A DNA stretch of 64,000 nucleotides from Saprospiraceae bacterium (GCA_016722285.1 JADKGI010000002.1:330355-394354); one strand, 5' to 3'; shown: positions 11,074 to 21,192, counted from the first letter of the stretch. Numbers and translations: made by a program. Notes: generated from the letters alone by a model not told the origin.

Positions 11074-12246
11074 TTAAGCTATTGTTTTTGAATGATCAAA
11101 GCGATGTATATCTCTCCATCGTATGATATTGACATCAGTCAGCTTCAGCGTTTCTGCCCCGGTATATATAATATTCATATTCAACGTTTTATCCGCCAGC
11201 TTCAGTTTATTCATGTTGGTCAAAAACTCAGTTTTGAATGTAAGTCCTGATTTCAATTCACTCATCCGCACCTCATCATAGGAGATGGTCTCCAGCAAAT
11301 CTACTTCCAATCCGTTGCTGTCTCTGAAGAAAAACATCTCTATCTCCTGATGTCTGTGGGCATTGAACTTTTTCTTTTCGGCTATCACAAAATTTTCAAA
11401 TAACACACCAAATTTAGACGATCCTTTCAACGCCTCTTTGTCATGAATATCGAGTAGATGACATAGCAATCCGATATCATAAAAGTATATTTTCGGAGAT
11501 TTGATGAGCCTCTTGCCAAAATTTTTGTGGTAAGCCGGCAACAAAAATATAATATAACTGCTCTGTAAGATTGATAACCAAGCTTTGACAGTATTTGCTG
11601 CTACATTGAGCTGATTACTAAAGTGAGCCAGATTGAGCTGACCGCCCACATGATGTGCCAATAACTTGAGAAACGTTCTGAATACCGATAGACTGCCTAT
11701 ATTGATCAAGTCAGAAACATCCCTTTCGAGGTATGTGCGTATATAATTCCTGTAAAATATTTTACTCGGAATCTCATTTACTACTTTGCCTGGGTAAAAA
11801 CCCTGCAGCATCATATCTTCCAGTTCTTGGTCAGATTTTACAGGTTCCAATTCTTCGAAGTCCAATGGAAATAAGGTGGAAAGATCAACCCTCCCAGCCA
11901 GAGACTGCGAAATATGTCGATGCATCAGGTAGTTATGCGAACCTGAAAGCACATACCTCCCCGGAGTTCTGTCTTTATCAACAATACCCTGGAGATAAGA
12001 AAATAGTTCCGGCATTTTTTGTGCTTCATCTATGATGACTCCATCATTATAGGTTTCAAAAAAACCTCTTGGATCCAACTTAGCAATATTCAGTATATCC
12101 GGGTCTTCCATGCTTAGGTATTTGTAGCCGGAAAAACCATTTTTAATCGTGGATTTACCAGCTTGTCGAGGTCCCACCAAACTTATGACGGGATAATATT
12201 TAGCCGTATTTTTGAGATGATGTATTAACGCCCTGTTAAGTTCCAA
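11074..12246 (-). CDS. AAA ATPase with DUF4143 domain (copy 1 of 3)
   Basis: P-loop ATPase of the AAA_14/DUF4143 type, 390 residues, intact. Walker A is GPRQAGKST near residue 25, Walker B is GVIIDEAQ near 70, and SGSHNYLMHRHISQSLAGR is the sensor-like strand. The C-terminal DUF4143 region has the conserved YDIGLLCHLL and the nuclease-like LEVDLLE followed by SELKSG (an E...D...ExK arrangement), suggesting a PD-(D/E)XK fold. The cellular role of this widespread family is not established. Copies also occur at 24010-25226 and 45138-46283, more divergent from each other than recent duplicates. The 22-bp repeat array lies immediately upstream. Confidence 0.85.
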   Translation of the reverse strand: MELNRALIHHLKNTAKYYPVISLVGPRQAGKSTIKNGFSGYKYLSMEDPDILNIAKLDPRGFFETYNDGVIIDEAQKMPELFSYLQGIVDKDRTPGRYVLSGSHNYLMHRHISQSLAGRVDLSTLFPLDFEELEPVKSDQELEDMMLQGFYPGKVVNEIPSKIFYRNYIRTYLERDVSDLINIGSLSVFRTFLKLLAHHVGGQLNLAHFSNQLNVAANTVKAWLSILQSSYIIFLLPAYHKNFGKRLIKSPKIYFYDIGLLCHLLDIHDKEALKGSSKFGVLFENFVIAEKKKFNAHRHQEIEMFFFRDSNGLEVDLLETISYDEVRMSELKSGLTFKTEFLTNMNKLKLADKTLNMNIIYTGAETLKLTDVNIIRWRDIHRFDHSKTIA

Positions 12247-12370
12247 ATCCGTATCGATTTATTGGGATTAGCGGCACAATCTTTCCCGCTATTCCTACAC
12301 TTTTTAAAATTAGGACAAATTTATACACAATATATTAATTATCAGGTATTTTGTCTCGATAATTTGAGAT

Positions 12371-12522
12371 AAACATACACTTAAATTGAGGTTTTTCATA
12401 CTTTAAAATGCAGATATTCATAACTAAAAATGCAAATAATCATAACTAAAACTACTGATTTTCATACTCTAAATTGCAGATATTCATAACTTAAATTACA
12501 AATACACAAACTTTAAAATCCA
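12371..12522. repeat. 22-bp tandem repeat array upstream of the ATPase
   Basis: About seven degenerate copies with a period of 22-23 bp, around the core TTCATAACTTAAAATGCAGA. Unit starts are near 12371, 12392, 12415, 12437, 12459, 12481 and 12503. The array sits between the ATPase start (12246) and the end of the mannose-1-phosphate guanylyltransferase gene (12588), and there is no open frame in it. Two helical turns per unit would place a bound protein on one face of the DNA, so an operator or iteron-like site is possible. The rest of the 340-bp gap is featureless AT-rich sequence. Confidence 0.75.
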
Positions 12523-12587
12523 ATAAATTAATTGAAAAGTTGGATAGAATATGGACGAATTATTATAGGATTGACAATATCGTGATT

Positions 12588-13637
12588 TTAGTTTCCTAAG
12601 TTTGCTACTACACTTTTTATCTCCTGCTCATCAGCTTTCGGATAAATCAACAGTGCATTTTCTTCATCGACTATGATATAATTTTCCAGTCCTTTGATGA
12701 CTATTGCCTTATCATTGTTGGACATGACGATGATATCATTACTGTCTATCAGATGAATATTATTCCCGATCTTAACTTTATCGTCTGTATCAGACATGTA
12801 AGCATGGAGACTGCTCCAGGTACCCAAATCACTCCACCCAATATCGGCAGGAATCGTATAAACATTGTCGGCCCGTTCCAGGATGGCATAGTCAATTGAA
12901 ATATTTTCAGTTTCAGGATATACCTTATCGATGTAGTCCTGCTCGAGAATCGTATTGTACTTTGAAAGATCCTTTGATAAAATAGCTAAAATATCCCCTG
13001 AATTTCGTTCAAAAGATTTAATGATAGACTTTACACTCCATATAAACATGCCGGCATTCCAAAGATATTCGCCTGAATCGACGTATTTTTGAGCAGTGAC
13101 AACGTCAGGTTTTTCTTTGAACAAAACAACTTTACTTGCAGATCCATCCTCTGAAGGAACATATTTAATATAGCCGTAGCCGGTATCCGGCCTGGTTGGT
13201 TTAATTCCCAAGGTGACTAATACTTCATTTTCTGAAGCAAAATTGAATGCCTGATTTAGAATTTGAACATAAGCATCTTCTTTTAATATTACATGGTCAG
13301 AAGGCAGGACAGCAAAAACTGCGTTTGGATCCAAAGCTTTTATTCGCAATGCCGTATAGGCAATACAAGGCGCAGTGTTATTCATACTTGGTTCGCAAAG
13401 GACATTGTTTTCCGGAAGCTCGGGAAGGTGCTTCAGCACTAAATCTTTGTACTTCTCATTAGTTACAATGAATATGTGATCCGGTGAAACCACTCCAAGG
13501 CATCGTTCAAAGGTCATCTTGATCAATGACTTGCCAATGCCGAGAATATCTAAAAATTGTTTTGGCCTTTCTGATGTACTGGACGGCCAGAAACGACTTC
13601 CTATTCCTCCGGCCATGATGGCAATGTATTTATTCAT
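12588..13637 (-). CDS. manC: Mannose-1-phosphate guanylyltransferase
   Basis: Makes GDP-mannose from mannose-1-phosphate and GTP, feeding the GDP-fucose branch (gmd and fcl at 50-52 kb). About 350 residues, the short single-domain form. The nucleotidyltransferase signature MAGGIGSRFWPSS, the RPKQF lysine, PTRPDTGYGYI, FKEKP and YLWNAGMFIW are all present in order. I take the start at the ATG at 13635-13637 (MNKYIAIMAGG), because the eight residues encoded further upstream to 13661 are not conserved. The isomerase half found in bifunctional ManC is missing; a separate cupin gene at 14177 could supply it. Confidence 0.9.
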   Translation of the reverse strand: MNKYIAIMAGGIGSRFWPSSTSERPKQFLDILGIGKSLIKMTFERCLGVVSPDHIFIVTNEKYKDLVLKHLPELPENNVLCEPSMNNTAPCIAYTALRIKALDPNAVFAVLPSDHVILKEDAYVQILNQAFNFASENEVLVTLGIKPTRPDTGYGYIKYVPSEDGSASKVVLFKEKPDVVTAQKYVDSGEYLWNAGMFIWSVKSIIKSFERNSGDILAILSKDLSKYNTILEQDYIDKVYPETENISIDYAILERADNVYTIPADIGWSDLGTWSSLHAYMSDTDDKVKIGNNIHLIDSNDIIVMSNNDKAIVIKGLENYIIVDEENALLIYPKADEQEIKSVVANLGN

Positions 13638-13746
13638 ATTGGTTGATGGTTGATGGTCCATTTGACTTTTTTCTTAAGCTTCTTTGAGCATGGTGTAAAT
13701 TTCACGGATAATTTATTTATTTGTTTTTCTGCTCAGATTGCCTCCG

Positions 13747-14116
13747 GCCCCTGAAGGCTACCGTTTACACACAAATATAAATCATTTAATCGACTTGAAC
13801 TTTGGAGATAATATCACAGATAAGTGTTTATTATTAGCATTTCTACCCATCCCTGCCTGCCTCCGGATGGCAGGCAGGCCTAGCCCCTTCCCCTCGTGAA
13901 GGAAGGGGTAACGCAAATGGTCTTGCATAGGTAGATATGATATATCATGGCAGTTTTTCATAGAATAAATAAAAGGGTAGTTTCAGAATTCAAAGCACAA
14001 AAGTTCTCCCATTCCTTTTTAAGGGAAGGGGTCGGGGGATGGGTAAAAAAACGAATGCGTTATAAAACAAGGAAGTCTGCCCAATGGGATGTGTGTAAAC
14101 GGTACCCTTAAAGGGG
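13747..14116. mobile_element. MITE-like segment with terminal inverted repeats
   Basis: An inverted pair of about 26 bp bounds this segment: the left arm ends CTACCGTTTACACACA (to 13773) and the right arm begins TGTGTGTAAACGGTA (from 14090), with about three mismatches across the arms. The 370-bp interior has no open frame. It contains a perfect 10-bp-stem hairpin CCTGCCTGCC/GGCAGGCAGG at 13852-13878 and two related C/T-rich to G/A-rich blocks near 13886-13908 and 14005-14042 that could pair. No target-site duplication is obvious. It fills most of the gap between the cupin gene and manC. A non-autonomous element is my inference. Confidence 0.5.
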
Positions 14117-14176
14117 AACCCCACTCATTTGTATTCGTAATTCGTAATTCCAAAATCATAAATTATTTATTTGTAT

Positions 14177-14632
14177 TCATCTTCCAAAATCATCCTGCAA
14201 CCTTACAATATCGCTTTCATCTGATGGATTTGCCGGATCGGTGTGACTCCAAATTTCTGCTATAATGCCCCACTTTTCGAGACCAACCAATCGATGCCGC
14301 TCACCTTGAGCCAGAATAAGTATTTTGTTTTTTTTCATTTTTACTATTTCTGCCTGCTCATCATTGGTACTCTTGATATATCCGGCCTGACCATTTATCA
14401 ATTTCCATAATTCAGACCTGCGATGGTGATACTGCCAGGAAAGTCTTTTATTCGGCGCAACACATAATATTTTAGGGCTTAGCGGGAGGCTTGTTTGAGA
14501 TAATTCTTCTTTTAATTCAGGATAGTATGTATCAATAAAAACATCTAAACTACTCTCAGAATCAATAACTAAAAAAAATCCCCAGGGTCGATCCAAATCA
14601 AAAGAAGAAACCCTGATCCCTTTAGATTCCAA
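14177..14632 (-). CDS. Cupin protein, mannose-6-phosphate isomerase type II-like
   Basis: Single cupin-fold protein resembling the isomerase domain of bifunctional ManC enzymes. Landmarks are DRPWGFFLVI, PNKRLSWQYHHRRSELWKL with the metal-binding histidines, and GERHRLVGLEKWGIIAEIW. It would interconvert fructose-6-phosphate and mannose-6-phosphate or otherwise support the nearby manC. The frame opens at a TTG-like position (14632), but coding-like sequence continues upstream to an ATG at 14674-14676 if one A is added to an AAAA run, so the true protein is probably about 165 residues with a homopolymer error near its start. It lies between manC and selD on the same strand. Confidence 0.65.
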   Translation of the reverse strand: MESKGIRVSSFDLDRPWGFFLVIDSESSLDVFIDTYYPELKEELSQTSLPLSPKILCVAPNKRLSWQYHHRRSELWKLINGQAGYIKSTNDEQAEIVKMKKNKILILAQGERHRLVGLEKWGIIAEIWSHTDPANPSDESDIVRLQDDFGR

Positions 14633-14702
14633 ATCTTTTAATATTTTATTGTAGATCTTGATTTTATCTTTTGCATTTATAGTATTTTAGTCTTAAGATT
14701 AT

Positions 14703-15752
14703 TTAAACAATTTTTATTAGTACATCTTTGGTTTCATTCAATTTCCCTATAGGTAACATGAACTGCCCTAATTGATGATCTTTCATTATGCTTTTCACTT
14801 CAGACAATGACCCTGGTTCGACTGATATCAACAATCCACCACTGGTCTGTGGATCAGCAAGAATATTCAGGACTAGATTTTTGTCCAATGTTTTATCGAC
14901 ATCGACGTGATGCCCGTAGGCATTCAGATTCCTTCCTGTCCCTCCCGGAACGGCTTTTTGCTCAATCAGATTCATTAATGACGAGGATATCAATGGAACT
15001 TTGTCAAAATAAATTTCAGCACTAACATGGCTCCCCTCACACATTTCTGTAAGGTGGCCCAACAGACCGAACCCGGTCACATCAGTCATAGCCGTAATAC
15101 CATTTACTCTGCCAAAGGCTTCTCCTACCTTATTGAGTCGCATCATCTGTTGTGCTGCCAATTCTTTTTGATCTGAACTGAGAAGACCTTTTTTTTCCGC
15201 TGTGGTCAGTATTCCGACGCCAATTGGTTTTGTCAACAAAATCAGATCTCCAGGTTTAGCTTTATTATTTTGTTTGATATGACTGATATCTACGAGCCCA
15301 TTTACAGCCAGGCCAAATATAGGTTCTGGAGCATCTATACTATGCCCGCCTGCGAGAGGTATCCCGGCTTCAAGACAAATACTGCGACTGCCTTCAATCA
15401 CCTTCCTTGCGATTTCCGGGGCCAGTTTATTAATTGGCCAGCCTAGAATGGCTATTGCCAGTATAGGTTTTCCACCCATGGCATATACATCACTGATTGC
15501 GTTTGCAGACGCAATTCTTCCGAAATTGTAGGGATCATCTACGATTGGCATAAAAAAATCTGTAGTCGATATCAATGCCTGGCCAGTTCCCAGGTCATAC
15601 ACAGCAGCATCATCTTTACTATGATTGCCAACTATAAGATTTTTGTTGTCTGGCATTGCCAGATTGCTATGAAGTATCTCCTCAAGGATATTTGGGGCAA
15701 TTTTACATCCGCAGCCGGCACCGTGAGAATATTGAGTGAGTTTTATTTCCAA
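14703..15752 (-). CDS. selD: Selenide, water dikinase
   Basis: Makes selenophosphate from selenide and ATP. Intact, 349 residues, full family length. The N-terminus has TQYSHGAGCGCKIAP, where Cys14 and Lys17 correspond to the catalytic Cys17 and Lys20 of the Escherichia coli enzyme, so this is the cysteine and not the selenocysteine form. Glycine-rich and Asp motifs follow (STTDFFMPIVDDP, AISDVYAMGG, LAGGHSI, MTDVTGFGLLGH, DPQTSGGLLI). The only selenium-using partner in the window is mnmH, 226 bp upstream on the same strand, which points to 2-selenouridine in tRNA as at least one use. No selA, selB or Sec-tRNA was seen here. Confidence 0.95.
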   Translation of the reverse strand: MEIKLTQYSHGAGCGCKIAPNILEEILHSNLAMPDNKNLIVGNHSKDDAAVYDLGTGQALISTTDFFMPIVDDPYNFGRIASANAISDVYAMGGKPILAIAILGWPINKLAPEIARKVIEGSRSICLEAGIPLAGGHSIDAPEPIFGLAVNGLVDISHIKQNNKAKPGDLILLTKPIGVGILTTAEKKGLLSSDQKELAAQQMMRLNKVGEAFGRVNGITAMTDVTGFGLLGHLTEMCEGSHVSAEIYFDKVPLISSSLMNLIEQKAVPGGTGRNLNAYGHHVDVDKTLDKNLVLNILADPQTSGGLLISVEPGSLSEVKSIMKDHQLGQFMLPIGKLNETKDVLIKIV

Positions 15753-15978
15753 AATATTGTATTTCTATTTTATCGTTTTTAGAGCTTTTTTGCCATTAAG
15801 ACAGGTTGAATCAAAGCATCAAGTATTTATATCTTTGTGATTTTTCCTTCCTTCGTGACTTGGTAGCTTGGTAATGTGCTTTTCACCACTAAGGTGCTAA
15901 GAATCTATGATGCGAAAATTTCTAATCCTTTATAATTTGATTTAAATTAGTGTTTTTCCGACTTTTTAAATCTGAATG

Positions 15979-17043
15979 TTAGACATTAGATTTTAGACTA
16001 TATTGCTCTATTATAGTTAATAAATTCTGAGCAGCATTTACTTCATCACATAATATTTGTTTTACCTGGTCCGGCCAATTGGGTTTTTTATGAAGACTTT
16101 TATGATAAAACTTATCATAATATTTCAATAGGATTCGAAAAGCATCTTTGATATCTCCTGTGGCCAGATAATTTACAGCATTCTGCATTTCCAATCCACC
16201 CAACCTCTTTTTTATTCTAAATACAGCGTCTGTTAATCTGGTCCTGTCCAAATTGCCATACTCCTCAACAATAAAATTTAATCTTTCTTCAAATGGAATC
16301 TCCATAAAAAATACAGGTGATGTAAGCATTGTCCTCCACAATGAACCTGGGATATTTACAGCTCCAATTCGTTGGCTTTCATCTTCCATCCAGATAGATT
16401 CATTTGTATCCGATTTTTTAAATAATTCCCATGCAAGTATGTTTTCAAACATCTCCTGCGATGGTTGATCCGGCATCCCTATATTTCCAAAAGCAGAACC
16501 TTTATGTGAAGCCAATCCTTCCAGGTCAATAACCCGATAACCTTTATGTATCAATTGATGAAGAAGAAAAGTTTTTCCTGATCCTGTATATCCACCGATT
16601 AATCTAAATGGATATTTTTTTTCGAATTGCGTCAATGTCCAATTTCTGAAAGATTTATATCCCCCTTTCATTGTGTGGACTTTAAATCCATACAGATCCA
16701 ATAACCACGCAACCCCGGCACTTCTCATTCCTCCCCGCCAACAATAAACAAAAACACTTTGTCTATCTTTAAAAAGTCCCGTTTTAAGCAATTTTTCTAC
16801 TTCTTCGATTATTTCTTTCATTTTTGGTCCGAAGTAGTCGAGTCCTGTTTTGATGGCTGCTTCGCGGCTATTTTGTTTATACACCGTGCCGACCACGGCG
16901 CGCTCGTCATCTGAAAAAAGCGGAATACTCTTAGCACCCGGCAAATGGGCATGTTCAAATTCACCTGGTGAACGAACATCCAACACGAGACAATTCTGCG
17001 AGCGAAGTAAAAAATCTTCTGTTGTTAATATCTGGATAGCCAA
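15979..17043 (-). CDS. mnmH: tRNA 2-selenouridine synthase
   Basis: Replaces sulfur by selenium at the wobble 2-thiouridine of Lys, Glu and Gln tRNAs, using selenophosphate from SelD. The N-terminal rhodanese domain carries DVRSPGEFEHAHLPGA and the active-site loop VYCWRGGMRSAG (Cys near residue 101). The C-terminal P-loop domain has GGYTGSGKTFLLHQL, then DLEGLASHKGSAFG, and WMEDESQRIG. Length 354 residues, as usual. It is followed by selD on the same strand. The 226-bp gap between them holds AT-rich sequence and a stretch (15835-15890) resembling repeats at 44915 and 47430. Confidence 0.95.
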   Translation of the reverse strand: MAIQILTTEDFLLRSQNCLVLDVRSPGEFEHAHLPGAKSIPLFSDDERAVVGTVYKQNSREAAIKTGLDYFGPKMKEIIEEVEKLLKTGLFKDRQSVFVYCWRGGMRSAGVAWLLDLYGFKVHTMKGGYKSFRNWTLTQFEKKYPFRLIGGYTGSGKTFLLHQLIHKGYRVIDLEGLASHKGSAFGNIGMPDQPSQEMFENILAWELFKKSDTNESIWMEDESQRIGAVNIPGSLWRTMLTSPVFFMEIPFEERLNFIVEEYGNLDRTRLTDAVFRIKKRLGGLEMQNAVNYLATGDIKDAFRILLKYYDKFYHKSLHKKPNWPDQVKQILCDEVNAAQNLLTIIEQYSLKSNV

Positions 17044-17126
17044 ATTAAAAAAAGGTCAAATTAAATGCAAGCCAACTACAATATTTCACTGTTCATGTAA
17101 TCCTGGTTTTGTATAAATATCCCCTT

Positions 17127-20100
17127 CTAAGGTTTTATTACTTCCTGCTTCAGTATAAGAGCCGGAACATTGCTTGCCTTGTATAGTTCATTATATTTTT
17201 GGATATCTTTTCCGATGGTTTCCTTAATATACATCTTGTAATCTGCCCATTGTTTATCCACATCTGCCAGCCTGTCTTTTGCCGATTGGGGAACTCTGGG
17301 ATCGTGTTGGTCTAAAAATCCCTTCAATTCAAAATACTGCGCATTCAACATACTTGGAAAATTAATCACATCCTGGTTGTTAAACTGTTTTGTCTGAACC
17401 ATTTTTGACTCCCAATCATCCATTTTCTTAATCAAAGATTTTCCGGCATCTTCAAGCTCTTTATATTGAGGTTTGTCCTTGTATATTTCGTTGTATTGAA
17501 CGACCTGCGTTTTTATCTTACGCATGTCATTGACCGAGTTATGTACTTCCGTGATTCTTGATACTAATTCTTTATTCAGTGACTGTTGTGCAGCCCAATC
17601 AGAAGGAGAAATCCCTTTCAGGTTTGGATCCTGAACTATTGCACAACCCGATTCTGAAGTTGCATCTTTGTAGGAAATCCGGGCCTTATAGTTGCCGGGA
17701 GCAAATTTATAACCTGTATAGTCGCCATAGACGTATGCATTCGGAATATCAACCAGGTTTTCACCCTTAAAATCCCAGACAAACCGATTGAGTCCTTTTG
17801 CCGCAGGAATCACTTTAGGCGCCGGTGGTCCTCCGGGAAAGGATTTAAATTCAGTATCTTTTTTACTGGAATAAGTACGGATAACCTTTCCTTCATTATT
17901 TAAAATCTCCAGTTTGGCTTCGATAGAATCAACTGCTTCAGGCAAGAAATAATCCAAAATAACACCAGCAAGAGGATTTTGACCTATACCCGGAGGGCAT
18001 CCATCCATGAAGGGGTGAATCCCTCGTATTTATAAGTGGGCTTGGGTGCAAATATTTTTAATGCTTCCATCTTTCCGACTGATTGCTGAACAGGACTAAT
18101 ATCATCCAATATCCAAAAAGCCCTTCCAGCAGTAGAAACCACAAGGTCATTGTCAGCAAAAGCAATATCTGTAACCGGCACTACAGGTAGATTAAGCTGG
18201 AATTTATTCCATAACATACCGCCGTCAAAAGAAATATAGAATCCTCTTTCAGCTCCGCCATACAATAAATTTTTTGTCTTTTTATCCTCTCTGATTACCC
18301 TAATAAAATCATCCTTCATCACTCCATTATTGATTTTTGTCCAGGTTTTACCGTAATCTGAAGTTTTAAAACTCATGTTTGAAAAATCATTAAACTTGTA
18401 CCTTGTGGCTGCTACGTATGCAGTCCCTTTTTCGTGCGGAGATACATCGATGCTATTTATCAGGCATTCCTCCAGTCCTGCCGGTGTGATGTTTTGCCAA
18501 CTTGATCCTCCATCTCTCGTGACGTGTACCAACCCGCAGTCACTACCTGTATAAATGACTCCTTTTTCCAACGGAGATTCTATGATGTAACTAAGGGTAT
18601 TATAATTTTCACCTCCGGCACCTTCATTGGTGATCGGCCCGCCGCCTGCTTCCTGCTTAAGTGTGTCATTTCTGGTCAGATCAGGGCTAATCACAGCCCA
18701 GTTCATCCCACCGTCTGTGGTTTTAAAAAGCACTTGTCCACCATGGTAAATGGTTTTTGGATCATGGGGAGAGACGATTATCGGTGCATTCCAGTTATAC
18801 CTGTATTTCATTTTCTTGGGTTGAACAGCGAGTACATTGGCAGGATATTGATTGATATCTTTAGAATGCCCCGATTCTGTATCTAATACACTGATTGCGC
18901 CCTGATAACAGCCACCATAGACCAGTTTTGGATTGTCAGGATCAAAAGCGATAAAAGCACTTTCGCATCCCGGACCAAATTTCCAGTCTCTATCAGTCAA
19001 TCCCATAAAATTGTTTCTGCTGGAGATAATCACTGAAGTATTATCTTGTTGGCCACCATATACTTTATATGGAAAACCACGATCTACATTCACTCTGTAA
19101 AATTGAGCTGTAGCCTGATTATTCAGGGTGGACCAGGTGACTCCGTTATCGAAAGTAATTTCGCCTCCACCATCATCTCCCAATATCATATTTTTGCTAT
19201 CATCCGGATTGATCCAAAGATCATGTGTATCACCATGGCCCACCCTGAGTGGTGTAAAGGTCTTACCCCCATCAATAGATCTCGTGGCCGGGGCATTCAA
19301 TATATACACAATATCTTCATTATTCGGGTCAGCAAACACTTCCATATAATACCATGATCTGGCCGTAATCAAGGGATTGCTGGACATCAGTTTCCAGGTT
19401 TTTCCACTATCATCTGATCTGTACGCTCCGGCAACGGATTTTTCCGCTTCGACTATTGCAAATACTCTTTCAGGATCAGCCCTTGAAACAGAAACGCCTA
19501 TTTTACCCATTTCTTTAGGCAGACCTTCATTGATTTTATTCCATGTTTCTCCTGCATCGGTAGATTTCCACATATTGCATCCTTTTCCACCACTCTGAAC
19601 CTGCCAGGGCAATCTCCTGTGCTCCCATGTGGCTGCATATAAAATTCTGGGATTGTGATGATCCATACTCAAGGATGATGCCCCTGTATTGACATCCACA
19701 TATAGCACTTTTTTCCAGGTAGCGCCTCCGTCGGTGGTCTTGTATATTCCCCTGTCTTCACCTGGACCATAGGCAGGACCCTGAGCAGCCACATATACAA
19801 TATCAGGATTGGATGGATGTATAACCACATCAGATATATGTCTGGTTTTTTCAAGACCTATATTTTTCCAGGTTTTGCCAGCATCTGTTGACTTATACAC
19901 TCCATCGCCATAAGTGGTCATAACACCACGTATGGCGTGCTCGCCCATACCTACATATATAATATTCGGATCTGATTCTGCAACGGCAATATCACCTACC
20001 GATCCTGTTTTAAATTGACCATCAGAGATGTTTACCCATGTGATACCTCCATTTTCTGTCTTAAATAGGCCACCTCCAGTATATCCCACATAATACAGCT

Positions 20101-20311
20101 TATCATTTCCGGGCACGCCGCAAACCGCATTTGATCTGCCTCCCCGGAATGGACCTATATTTCGCCACTTCAGCCCCTTATAGAGATCTGCATTAAAAGT
20201 TGTAGTATCGACGACAGGTGTAACCTGTTTATTTGCTTGTTTTTTACTTTTTTGTGCGTGAAGGGTTGCAAATGGTAAAACAAAAAGAAGTAATATCAGT
20301 ATTCTATACAT
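17127..20311 (-). CDS. Secreted sortilin/BNR-repeat beta-propeller protein, one frameshift
   Basis: Large exported protein of about 1060 residues. The signal peptide is MYRILILLLFVLPFATLHAQ, likely cleaved after AQ. The mature part starts LKWRNIGPFRGGRSN and has many BNR/Asp-box-like repeats (KTENGGITW, KSTDAGKTW, KTTDGGATW, KTTDGGMNW), making one or two beta-propellers of the sortilin/YVTN type. A C-terminal non-propeller region of about 290 residues follows in another frame beginning PPGIGQNPLAGVILDYF, which matches how these proteins normally continue, so a frameshift near 17990-18005 in a GGG-containing stretch splits one gene. Often annotated as glycosyl hydrolase, but no catalytic residues can be assigned. 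Function unknown, location periplasmic or outside. Confidence 0.85.
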
Positions 20312-20415
20312 GGAGTAAACTTTAAAATGGTTGATTAAATTGAATGAGGTATAAATTTATAGAAAAGGATGGTAAATAAGCAAAATTTAAACTTAAATTT
20401 AAAAGGAAGCTTTTT

Positions 20416-20547
20416 TAATGGAGTTGCAAACTCGTTTGCAACATACTCATTTTGCTTGCAAACAAGTTTGCAAGTCCATTAGGGAGTGCTTCATCCTTTG
20501 ATTGCAATTTGCGCTTTAGCTTGCAATCGGAGATTACAAGACCATTA
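20416..20547. repeat. REP hairpin cluster downstream of RAYT
   Basis: Three hairpins. The first, GTTGCAAACTCGTTTGCAAC (20423-20442), is preceded by TAATGGA. The second, CTTGCAAACAAGTTTGCAAG (20455-20474), is followed by TCCATTA, giving an inverted pair with outward CCATTA tails around a 12-bp spacer. The third, CTTGCAATCGGAGATTACAAG (20520-20540), is followed by ACCATTA and overlaps the last codons of the transposase. This is the layout of bacterial interspersed mosaic elements around a RAYT gene. Confidence 0.85.
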
Positions 20548-21187
20548 GATAATTGCCAGGAAAATCATCCCATTTACTTACAAGGCCCGCTTTTACAGGA
20601 TTTTGGAGAATGTAAGAACATACATTGTCCAGCATCTTTTCATTTCGGATGTATATGTCATAACTTTCTCTATCCCAGAATTGACCGCTTCTATTCAAAT
20701 ACTTATTACAATACATTGCAGTTGGCCCTTTGATTTTCTTCATGATTATATCCAAAGAAACATATTTCATATCTAATCCAATATCATCTGATATATCAGA
20801 TAATTGGATGGAGGTGTCTATCAGGATATGAACATGATTTGACATAATACAATATGCTGTCAAATCATACAACAGACCATCATTTTTAAAAAGTTCTTTA
20901 GTGATGATATTCCTAATATTCTCATCTTTCAAATAATTTGGCCCTTCATTTATGGCATCAAGCAATACATCATATTCAAACAAATATTGTTTCCTAATGG
21001 TAAATATTTCAAGATTTCTAAAGTAAGGGTCTTTTAATAATTTTGCTTGATTAATTTTTAAAGTATAACGCTCTTTGAGTTCTTCAACCTTCTTTTTTGG
21101 TACACTTCCGAAAAGGCTAAAAGTTACAAAAAAAGCTGATCCAACAGGCTGGATATGGGGCAATCGTTGTCTGTATTCAGTTTTCAT
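20534..21187 (-). CDS. REP-associated tyrosine transposase (RAYT)
   Basis: Single-strand DNA transposase of the Y1/HUH superfamily thought to mobilise REP hairpins. The HUH motif is in CIMSNHVHILIDTS (residues about 118-130) and the catalytic tyrosine is expected in QFWDRESYDIYIRNE near residue 172-180; SYILQNPVKAGLV is the conserved C-terminal helix. The N-terminus RQRLPHIQPVGSAFFVTF is also typical. Length 217 residues and intact. Its start lies 6 bp from a REP hairpin cluster and its last four codons lie inside the REP on the other side, so gene and repeats form one cassette. It stands between the propeller gene and a glycosyltransferase of the same strand. Confidence 0.9.
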   Translation of the reverse strand: MKTEYRQRLPHIQPVGSAFFVTFSLFGSVPKKKVEELKERYTLKINQAKLLKDPYFRNLEIFTIRKQYLFEYDVLLDAINEGPNYLKDENIRNIITKELFKNDGLLYDLTAYCIMSNHVHILIDTSIQLSDISDDIGLDMKYVSLDIIMKKIKGPTAMYCNKYLNRSGQFWDRESYDIYIRNEKMLDNVCSYILQNPVKAGLVSKWDDFPGNYLMVL

Positions 21188-21192
21188 TTTTT

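Noticed and set aside
12371..12522. CRISPR array
   Set aside because: Units of 22 bp abut each other without spacers.
17984..20311. The propeller protein and the 293-residue protein as two separate genes
   Set aside because: The second continues the family sequence directly after the first with only a frame change, and has no start of its own.
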